From Gemella haemolysans (GTDB lineage Bacteria > Bacillota > Bacilli > Staphylococcales > Gemellaceae), in NCBI RefSeq assembly GCF_901873445.1, contig NZ_CABFLN010000043.1, forward strand, positions 1 through 11,700: a stretch of DNA of 11,700 nucleotides, in the 5' to 3' direction. How positions within the stretch are numbered: the first letter of the stretch is position 1; each line of letters begins with the position of its first letter. Shown here piece by piece: positions 6,954 through 11,700 of the stretch. A model generated the notes under the pieces. It had not been told where the DNA came from. It ran no database searches and saw only the letters and a program-made list of their open reading frames with translations. Position numbers and translations under genes: made by a program.

Positions 6954-8132
6954 TTATTTATTCATAAATTGAGAAATTCTTTCAACAGCCTCTTTAATAT
7001 TTTCTATGCTTGTTGCATAACTAATTCTAAAGAAGTCGTTGTACGCTTTCCCAAATGCTGTACCAGGAATAACCCCAACACGAGCTTCTTTCGCTAATAA
7101 TTTACAAAATTCCATCGCACCTAAGTCACGATACTTAGCTGGAATTTTAGCGAAGATATAAAACGCTCCATCAATTTCAGGAATTTCAAATCCTAATTCA
7201 CGAAGTTTTGGAACCATATAATCTTTTCTTTCTCTATATGTTTCAATCATATTTTGGTTATATTTATCTACATTTGCATCATTTAAAGCTACTACTGCTG
7301 CATCTTGAATAAATGTAGCTGCACCAGATACTGTGAACAGGTGGAATACACCTATTTTTCTAATCATTGCTAATGGAGCAGCGATAAATCCTACACGCCA
7401 TCCTGTCATAGCGTGAGATTTTGATAATCCACTAATTAGTACTGTTTGCTCTGGTATGAATTCTGCTAATGAAGTATGTTTATAATTGTACGTAATATCA
7501 CCATATATTTCATCACTAATTACAAATATATCGTATTTCCCTAATACATCAGCAATTTCTTTTACTTCTTCTCTTGTATATGAAACCCCACTTGGATTGT
7601 TAGGATAGTTAATTAAAATAGCTTTAGCATGTTTATTTTCTTCTAGAGCTTTTTCTAAATCACTAGGAAGAACTTTAAATCCATTATCAACTGTATCTAT
7701 AAATTTAATATTACACTTATTTAAAATACCTACACCTTCATATGCTGAGAAATAAGGTGTTACTACTAAGATAGTATCTCCTTCATTTGTAATCGCTGAA
7801 ATCGTGTGCTCTATCGCTGCAGAAGCGCCAATTGTTACGATGATTTCATCAGGACTATAATTTAAATTATATCTTTTCTCTAAGTTTTTAGCCCACGCTG
7901 TTCGCAATTCTTCAATACCATTATTTACTGAATAGTGTGTTCTATTATTATCTAAAGCACGTTTTGCTGCTTCTTTTACTTCTTCAGCAGTATCAAAATC
8001 TGGTTCACCTAATGTCAATTTAATAATACCTTCTATAGAAGAAGCATATCTATCAAATTCTCTTATCGGTGATCCCGTAAGATTCGCTAAAGATGTGTTA
8101 AATTTATTTTCTAATGTTTTTTTTATTTCCAT
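6954..8132 (-). CDS. PLP-dependent class I/II aminotransferase (PatA/AspC-like)
   Basis: A fold-type I aminotransferase of 392 residues, close in motif pattern to B. subtilis PatA. The signature SGLSKSHAMTGWRVGF (234-249) holds the PLP lysine K238 and the phosphate-binding R246. NYPNNPSG (175-182) gives the asparagine that contacts the cofactor ring, ISDEIY (205-210) gives D207, which pairs with the ring nitrogen, and Y210, and FFRISYA (367-373) gives R369, which binds the substrate carboxylate. The exact amino acid cannot be read from sequence; aspartate, aromatic or N-acetyl-diaminopimelate substrates are possible. The ATG at 8132 has an AAGGAAG ribosome binding site about eight bases upstream. 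It leads the leftward operon and is divergent from ilvE, suggesting joint amino-acid control. In staphylococci a decarboxylase-like gene, not an aminotransferase, precedes tmk. Confidence 0.93.
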   Translation of the reverse strand: MEIKKTLENKFNTSLANLTGSPIREFDRYASSIEGIIKLTLGEPDFDTAEEVKEAAKRALDNNRTHYSVNNGIEELRTAWAKNLEKRYNLNYSPDEIIVTIGASAAIEHTISAITNEGDTILVVTPYFSAYEGVGILNKCNIKFIDTVDNGFKVLPSDLEKALEENKHAKAILINYPNNPSGVSYTREEVKEIADVLGKYDIFVISDEIYGDITYNYKHTSLAEFIPEQTVLISGLSKSHAMTGWRVGFIAAPLAMIRKIGVFHLFTVSGAATFIQDAAVVALNDANVDKYNQNMIETYRERKDYMVPKLRELGFEIPEIDGAFYIFAKIPAKYRDLGAMEFCKLLAKEARVGVIPGTAFGKAYNDFFRISYATSIENIKEAVERISQFMNK

Positions 8133-8162
8133 ATATCTATCTTCCTTTTTCTGTATTTTAGA

Positions 8163-8198
8163 TACATTGTTAATGTAACATCTCTAATATTGTAACAT
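8163..8198. promoter_or_regulatory. Palindrome and direct repeats at the aminotransferase transcript start
   Basis: TACATT-GTT-AATGTA (8163-8177) is a perfect 6-3-6 inverted repeat just downstream of the expected start of the leftward transcript. TGTAACAT occurs twice, at 8174-8181 and 8191-8198, 17 bases apart; the second copy overlaps the -10 box. The arrangement is what a repressor operator would look like. It does not fit the GlnR/TnrA consensus, and I cannot name the regulator. Confidence 0.45.
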
Positions 8199-8217
8199 AT
8201 TTTCAAGAAAATTTGAA
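8189..8217 (-). promoter_or_regulatory. Promoter of the aminotransferase-tmk-holB-yabB-yazA-rsmI operon
   Basis: On the minus strand the -35 is TTCAAA (8212-8217, 4 of 6) and the -10 is TACAAT (8189-8194, 5 of 6), with a 17-base spacer and an extended TGT immediately before the -10. Transcription would start near 8182, leaving a leader of about 50 bases. No other convincing promoter was seen in the tightly packed genes downstream. Confidence 0.65.
8199..8212. promoter_or_regulatory. CodY-like palindrome in the aminotransferase promoter spacer
   Basis: ATTTTC-AA-GAAAAT is a perfect palindrome of the CodY half-site (consensus AATTTTCWGAAAATT) with one extra central base. Ungapped, it matches 11 of 15. 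It fills the spacer between the -35 and -10 boxes of the leftward promoter, where binding would block polymerase. Confidence 0.4.
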
Positions 8218-8228
8218 TTACTATCAAC

Positions 8229-8267
8229 AATATTAAATCAAATTCTAAACAATGATTTAGTAATATT
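8229..8267. repeat. Imperfect inverted repeat in the divergent control region
   Basis: AATATTAAATCA (8229-8240) is the reverse complement of TGATTT-AGT-AATATT (8253-8267) except for a three-base AGT bulge; the loop is 12 bases. It lies upstream of both divergent promoters. It has no T-run and no gene to terminate, so an operator or chance AT-rich structure is more likely than a terminator. Confidence 0.4.
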
Positions 8268-8273
8268 TTATAG

Positions 8274-8288
8274 CATTTTCAAAAAATT
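8274..8288. promoter_or_regulatory. CodY-like box 1 upstream of ilvE
   Basis: CATTTTCAAAAAATT matches the CodY consensus AATTTTCWGAAAATT at 13 of 15 positions by hand comparison. The mismatches are the first base and the central G. It lies between the divergent promoters, upstream of the better box at 8319-8333. Confidence 0.5.
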
Positions 8289-8318
8289 TTCAACAGTAAA
8301 TATCGGATAGTTTTTATG

Positions 8319-8333
8319 AAATTTCAGAAAATT
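8319..8333. promoter_or_regulatory. CodY box 2 upstream of ilvE
   Basis: AAATTTCAGAAAATT matches the CodY consensus AATTTTCWGAAAATT at 14 of 15 positions; only the third base differs. It ends 12 bases before the ilvE -35 box. CodY senses branched-chain amino acids in low-GC Firmicutes and commonly controls their metabolism, so a site in front of ilvE makes biological sense. Whether it represses from this upstream position is inference. Confidence 0.7.
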
Positions 8334-8345
8334 TAAAGAAAAGTA

Positions 8346-8374
8346 TTGAAAAAAACTTGAATTAGTATTATAAT
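8346..8374 (+). promoter_or_regulatory. Sigma-A promoter of ilvE
   Basis: TTGAAA (8346-8351), 17-base spacer, TATAAT (8369-8374): a near-consensus promoter. Transcription should begin near 8381, leaving about 44 untranslated bases with no room for a T-box or other large leader. The ribosome binding site AAAGGAG lies nine to ten bases before the ATG at 8425. Confidence 0.85.
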
Positions 8375-8424
8375 AACTTTAACAAATTTTTAAAATTAAT
8401 TGTTTATAAAAGGAGAAATATAAT

Positions 8425-9510
8425 ATGACAAAATTAACAGTAAATGATATAAGAGTAGAACTTACTAAAAATCCAAAGGAAAAAACACCAGATGATAAAT
8501 TAGGATTTGGTTCAGTATTCACTGATCACATGTTCGTTATGGACTGGTCATCAGACAAAGGATGGTATGATCCGCGAATCGTACCTTACGGACCAATTCC
8601 AGTATCACCAGCATTAAACGTATTACACTACGGACAAAGTGTTTTCGAAGGAATGAAAGCATATAACGCAAATGGAGAAGCTGTTCTATTCCGTCCAGAA
8701 CAAAACTTTAGACGTTTAAACAATTCATCAGACCGTATAGCTTTACCACAATTAGATGAAGAGTTCGCATTAGCAGCTCTTAAAAAATTAATCTCTATCG
8801 ATAAAGACTGGATTCCAAAATCTGAAGGTACTTCACTATACGTTAGACCATTCTTATATGGTTCTGAAGAAGCACTTGGAGTACACCCTAACCATGAAGT
8901 TAAGTTTATAATCATCTTATCTCCATCAGGAAGCTACTTCAAAGCTGGTCTTCAACCTAATAAAATCTTCGTAGAACACGAATATGTACGTGCTGTACGT
9001 GGTGGATTCGGATTCGCTAAAACTGCAGGTAACTACGCTGGATCTCTTAAAGGTCAAAAGAAAGCTCAAGAACTTGGTTACTCTCAATCTCTATGGCTTG
9101 ATGGAGTAGAACAAAAATACATCGAAGAGGGAGGAGCAATGAACATCTTCTTCAAAATCGATGGAACATTCGTTACACCTGAATTAAACGGTTCTATCCT
9201 TCCAGGTATCACTCGTGCATCAGTATTAGAATTACTTAAATCATTAGGTGAAAAAGTAGAAGAAAGAAAACTATCTCTAGAAGAAGTTTACGAAGCATAT
9301 GACAACGGAAAACTTGAAGAAGTATTCTTATGTGGTACTGCTGCAGTAATCGCTCCTGTTGGTGAATTATTCGATGGTACTAAGAAATTAGAACTTATCA
9401 AAGATGATAAACCAGGAGAATGGACTCAAAAAATCTACAACCTACTTACTGGTATCCAACTTGGTAAAGTTGAAGATAAATTCGGATGGGTTGTTAAAGT
9501 AGAAGAATAA
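8425..9510 (+). CDS. ilvE: Branched-chain amino acid aminotransferase IlvE
   Basis: A fold-type IV PLP enzyme that interconverts leucine, isoleucine and valine with their 2-oxo acids using glutamate/2-oxoglutarate. The 361 residues fit the longer, eukaryote-like (BCAT II) form found in many Firmicutes, not the roughly 300-residue E. coli form. Motifs: HYGQSVFEGMKAY (68-80), YVRPFLYGSEEALGV (139-153), FAKTAGNYAGSL (197-208) with the likely PLP lysine K199, EEGGAMNIFF (234-243) with the conserved glutamate, and the phosphate-side SILPGITRASVLEL (257-270). Codons often end in C for Phe, Asn, Tyr and Ile, more than in the neighbouring operon, suggesting high expression. It stands alone between its own promoter and terminator, apart from any ilv/leu operon, with CodY boxes in front. 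Confidence 0.97.
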   Translation: MTKLTVNDIRVELTKNPKEKTPDDKLGFGSVFTDHMFVMDWSSDKGWYDPRIVPYGPIPVSPALNVLHYGQSVFEGMKAYNANGEAVLFRPEQNFRRLNNSSDRIALPQLDEEFALAALKKLISIDKDWIPKSEGTSLYVRPFLYGSEEALGVHPNHEVKFIIILSPSGSYFKAGLQPNKIFVEHEYVRAVRGGFGFAKTAGNYAGSLKGQKKAQELGYSQSLWLDGVEQKYIEEGGAMNIFFKIDGTFVTPELNGSILPGITRASVLELLKSLGEKVEERKLSLEEVYEAYDNGKLEEVFLCGTAAVIAPVGELFDGTKKLELIKDDKPGEWTQKIYNLLTGIQLGKVEDKFGWVVKVEE

Positions 9511-9514
9511 TATA

Positions 9515-9552
9515 AAAAAAGATTCCAAGTTTAATGATTTGGAATCTTTTTT
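9515..9552 (+). terminator. Terminator of ilvE
   Basis: AAAAAAGATTCCAA (9515-9528) pairs perfectly with TTGGAATCTTTTTT (9539-9552) around a ten-base loop, five bases after the ilvE stop. The stem ends in a T-run on both strands, so it can also stop transcripts arriving from the right. Confidence 0.92.
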
Positions 9553-9587
9553 CACAATATGCTACTGTGAAACCTAACTATATTTTA

Positions 9588-9625
9588 AAAAGATGAAGTA
9601 GTGAATTAACTCTACTTCATCTTTT
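9588..9625 (-). terminator. Terminator of the left formate/nitrite channel gene
   Basis: AAAAGATGAAGTAG (9588-9601) pairs with CTACTTCATCTTTT (9612-9625) with a ten-base loop. Read leftwards it ends in five T residues, about 50 bases past the stop codon of the channel gene. With the ilvE terminator it forms a back-to-back pair between the two convergent genes. Confidence 0.88.
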
Positions 9626-9673
9626 ATATTTGCTAATACTTTTATTGCAAATCTGTATTTATATAACTATTTC

Positions 9674-10459
9674 TTATTTTTTATAAGCAAATGTGTAAAG
9701 AGCAGAAACTAATGTAACAGCACCTACAAAGTTACCTAAGAATACAGTACCCATGTTTTGGATAAATTGTAAAACTGAGATATTTGCACCTTCAAACATA
9801 GCAGCTGGGATTGCGAACATGTTCGCAACCAAGTGTTGGAATCCAATAGCAACGAATGTCATAATTGGGAACCATACACCAAACATTTTACTACCTACAT
9901 CTTTAGCAGCGAAGTTTAACCATACTGCCATACCTACTAACCAGTTACAACCTACAGCTGAGAAGAATACTTGCCAGAATGTTAAGTATACTTTTGATTC
10001 ACCAGCTGAAATAGTTTTAGCTGCAATAGCTCCACCAGTTAATCCAGTTAAATGCCCTAAGAAATAAGCAATAACTAGTGAACCTACAAGGTTTGCAAAT
10101 GTAATAACAACCATGTTTTTAGCCAACAGTTTAAAACTAATTTTCTTATTGAACCACGCAACAGTTACAGCCATCATATTACCTGTAACTAACTCTCCAC
10201 CACCTACTAAAATACAAATAAGTCCGATTGGGAAAACAGATGCTCCTAATAATGCACCAATTCCTCCGAATTCTTTAGGAATTGATCCTGATACACGAAG
10301 TAAAGCTAAGAAACCTACCCCGATAAATGCACCACCTAAGAATCCTAAACTTAACATGTATTTAAGGCTTGCAGTCGCTTTAGCAACACCTTTTTTACAA
10401 GTTAACTCATAAGTTTCTTGTGGCTCTAAAAATACTTTAGATTCTACAGTGTTTGTCAT
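9674..10459 (-). CDS. Formate/nitrite transporter family channel (FocA/NirC type), copy 1
   Basis: A six-helix membrane channel that forms pentamers and passes formate, nitrite or a similar small anion. From the ATG at 10459 it is 261 residues, usual for the family. Hallmarks: LGFLGGAFIGVG (38-49) in the first helix, the GGELVTGNM loop (87-95), CNWLVGMAVW (171-180) in the fourth helix and GFQHLVANM (206-214) with the central pore histidine H209. The reading frame is open to an ATG at 10579, but that lies upstream of the promoter; the internal ATG has AAGGAG nine bases before it and matches the paralogue's start. Its codons look more C-ended (for example around H209) than those of copy 2, hinting at stronger expression. 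Formate export during fermentation is plausible, but no pyruvate formate-lyase gene is in view to support the substrate. Confidence 0.94.
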   Translation of the reverse strand: MTNTVESKVFLEPQETYELTCKKGVAKATASLKYMLSLGFLGGAFIGVGFLALLRVSGSIPKEFGGIGALLGASVFPIGLICILVGGGELVTGNMMAVTVAWFNKKISFKLLAKNMVVITFANLVGSLVIAYFLGHLTGLTGGAIAAKTISAGESKVYLTFWQVFFSAVGCNWLVGMAVWLNFAAKDVGSKMFGVWFPIMTFVAIGFQHLVANMFAIPAAMFEGANISVLQFIQNMGTVFLGNFVGAVTLVSALYTFAYKK

Positions 10460-10526
10460 GATAACACTCTCCTTAATAAATTTATAATAATTACATAGAT
10501 ACAACTTCTCTATATCTACAATAAAG

Positions 10527-10555
10527 ATTATACAATAACAATGATATTTTTTCAA
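10527..10555 (-). promoter_or_regulatory. Promoter of channel copy 1
   Basis: On the minus strand: TTGAAA (10550-10555), 17-base spacer, TATAAT (10527-10532). The start would be near 10520, giving a leader of about 60 bases. The promoter lies downstream of the ATG at 10579 and so rules out that longer start. No convincing Fnr, Rex or CcpA site was found next to it. Confidence 0.85.
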
Positions 10556-10668
10556 CCCCTGTTTTAATACAGATTTCATTAAAATGTGTACAAATTAATA
10601 AACCTTTTATACACCTATCTTTCTAAAGTATGCAAATATATCTTTATTAATTATTTTTAAGGGAAATA

Positions 10669-10704
10669 ATAACTGTTAGAAATGAAACGTTTTCTAACAG
10701 TTAT
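10669..10704 (-). terminator. Hairpin between the two channel genes
   Basis: ATAACTGTTAGAAA (10669-10682) pairs perfectly with TTTCTAACAGTTAT (10691-10704) around an eight-base loop, 16 bases past the stop of copy 2. Read leftwards the stem is followed by TATTATTTCCC, a weak T-rich tract, so it probably terminates copy 2 partially or stabilises its message. It argues that the two copies are separate transcription units. Confidence 0.75.
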
Positions 10705-10719
10705 ACTAATTATAATATT

Positions 10720-11511
10720 TTAATTATTCTTTTTATACGCTATTGTATATAAACCTGCAACTAGTAGTGCTCCCCCTAAAAAATTCCCTAAAAAAATTAC
10801 ACACATATTATTAAAAAATTGCATTAGTGTAATATTAGCGCCCCCAAACATTGCTGCTGGGATAACAAACATATTGGCTACAACGTGTTGAAAACCAACG
10901 GCTACGAATGTCATAATTGGAAACCATGTCCCAATTATTTTTCCACTTACATCCTTAGCACAGAAAGATAACCATGCTCCCATACCTACTAACCAGTTAC
11001 ACCCAACACCTGAAAATACACCTTGCCAAAAAGTAGAGTTAACTTTTGACTCAGCAGTTGCTAAAGTTTTTGCAAATGTCGCCCCTTCAGTAAGTCCCGT
11101 CACATGACCTAAAAAATACGCTACAAAAACAGCTCCTACTAAATTTGCTAAAGTTATAATAATTAAATTTTTCACCAGCATTCCTAAACTAACTTTTTTA
11201 TTAAAAAATGCTAATGTAACTGCCATCATATTACTAGTTATTAATTCTCCACCACCTACTAATATACATATCAAACCAATTGGAAAGACAGCTGCACCTA
11301 ATAAAACACCTAATCCTCCAAACTCATGAGGGATAGATCCTGCAACTTTTAGATACGCAAGATAACCTACTGCGATAAAAGCACCCCCTAAGAAACCTAA
11401 ACTCAACATATACTTTAAGCTTCCCGAAGCTTTAGCCACACCCTTTTTACTAGTGTATTCATATAATTCTTGAGGCTCTAAATAAGCCTTTGTATGTATA
11501 TATTCTGACAT
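10720..11511 (-). CDS. Formate/nitrite transporter family channel (FocA/NirC type), copy 2
   Basis: A paralogue of copy 1: 263 residues, aligning without any gap through residue 260 and identical at about 180 of 260 positions by hand count. Family motifs are LGFLGGAFIAVG (38-49), CNWLVGMGAW (171-180) and GFQHVVANM (206-214) with the pore histidine H209. The loop motif reads GGELITSN (87-94): the glycine after the conserved threonine is serine, unlike copy 1. The ATG at 11511 has AAGGAG nine bases upstream; the in-frame ATG at 11622 would add 37 residues not matching copy 1 and lies upstream of the promoter. Codons are more AT-ended than in copy 1. The product should be a pentameric inner membrane anion channel; whether it shares the substrate of copy 1 cannot be told. 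Confidence 0.93.
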   Translation of the reverse strand: MSEYIHTKAYLEPQELYEYTSKKGVAKASGSLKYMLSLGFLGGAFIAVGYLAYLKVAGSIPHEFGGLGVLLGAAVFPIGLICILVGGGELITSNMMAVTLAFFNKKVSLGMLVKNLIIITLANLVGAVFVAYFLGHVTGLTEGATFAKTLATAESKVNSTFWQGVFSGVGCNWLVGMGAWLSFCAKDVSGKIIGTWFPIMTFVAVGFQHVVANMFVIPAAMFGGANITLMQFFNNMCVIFLGNFLGGALLVAGLYTIAYKKNN

Positions 11512-11542
11512 AACTTTTGTCTCCTTATAATATTCTACAGAT

Positions 11543-11571
11543 ATTATACAACAAGGAAAATTTATTAACAA
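11543..11571 (-). promoter_or_regulatory. Promoter of channel copy 2
   Basis: On the minus strand: TTGTTA (11566-11571, 4 of 6), 17-base spacer, TATAAT (11543-11548). Transcription would begin near 11536, leaving a short leader of about 25 bases. The -10 neighbourhood (TTGTATAAT, then TGTAGA a few bases on) resembles that of copy 1, as expected for a duplicated gene. Beyond it, from 11572 to 11700, I see no gene. Confidence 0.7.
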
Positions 11572-11700
11572 ACACAGTGTCAATAGCACCTTATTATATA
11601 TTTTCATTTTAATATATGTCAAAAATTATTAACTAAATATCATTTTAGCTACTTCATTACTATTTGACTGAATTTTACTATATTCCATAATTATATACAT

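Noticed and set aside
8375..8424. T-box or other riboswitch leader in front of ilvE
   Set aside because: The promoter leaves only about 44 untranslated bases, too short, and no specifier or antiterminator structure is visible.
8628..8915. 95-codon open frame antisense to ilvE
   Set aside because: It results from the codon bias of ilvE and has no recognisable motif or start signal.
9753..10412. Two open frames on the + strand over channel copy 1
   Set aside because: They are antisense shadows of a well-supported channel gene; the proteins show no domain.
10460..10579. 40-residue N-terminal extension of channel copy 1 (ATG 10579)
   Set aside because: The promoter lies inside it, there is a strong ribosome binding site at the internal ATG, and the family and paralogue start at that internal site.
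10679..10697. CcpA catabolite-response element (AATGAAACGTTTTCTAA)
   Set aside because: There are three bases between TG and CG instead of the four in the consensus, and the sequence is explained by the loop and arms of the hairpin at 10669-10704.
11543..11583. Perfect TTGACA (minus strand, 11578-11583) as -35 of channel copy 2
   Set aside because: It is 29 bases from TATAAT and no -10 lies at the correct distance; TTGTTA at 17 bases is the better choice.
11512..11622. 37-residue hydrophobic extension of channel copy 2, which could pass for a signal peptide
   Set aside because: It lies across the promoter, does not match copy 1, and the internal ATG has AAGGAG at the correct spacing.

Overview
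The window is AT-rich, densely coded bacterial DNA from a low-GC member of the Firmicutes (Bacillota). It has strong AGGAGG-type ribosome binding sites, sigma-A-type promoters and a tmk-holB-yabB-yazA-rsmI gene order that is a trimmed version of the Bacillus/Staphylococcus cluster. A Gemella-like member of the Bacillales is my best guess, but this is an inference from gene order and composition, not a proven identification. Ten well-supported protein genes and one small unusual gene are present. I see no tRNA, rRNA, CRISPR array, transposase or phage gene.

Left region (1-3293, + strand): a two-copy 22-23 bp tandem repeat and a short leader precede trkA and trkH, a two-gene potassium uptake operon (cytosolic NAD-binding gating subunit plus membrane channel subunit). 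The trkA start is most likely a GTG at 219. After trkH comes a 60-bp inverted repeat that can fold in two ways and looks like a dispersed hairpin element.

Middle region (3294-8217, - strand): one probable seven-gene transcript runs leftwards from a promoter near 8189-8217: a PLP aminotransferase, tmk, holB, yabB/trmN6, yazA, rsmI and a 108-residue membrane protein. Genes overlap or lie 1-21 bases apart. The terminator sits inside the last codons of the small gene. That small protein has two membrane helices followed by a stretch resembling the phosphoacceptor helix of histidine kinases, with no ATPase domain; it is the most unusual coding item here. Several genes that usually sit in this cluster (yaaQ, yaaR, yaaT/ricT, yabA) are absent from it.

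Divergent control region (8133-8424): this 292-base spacer between the aminotransferase and ilvE holds two opposed promoters, two good CodY-like boxes, a third CodY-like palindrome inside the aminotransferase promoter, a long imperfect inverted repeat, and a palindrome with direct repeats at the aminotransferase transcript start. It looks like an amino-acid-responsive control point.

Right region (8425-11700): ilvE (branched-chain aminotransferase, + strand) ends at a strong terminator. Facing it, on the - strand, are two tandem paralogous formate/nitrite-type channels of equal design, each with its own promoter and ribosome binding site, separated by a 14-bp-stem hairpin. They match without gaps at about 69% of residues by hand count. 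Formate export from mixed-acid fermentation is a plausible role but no metabolic partner gene is visible.
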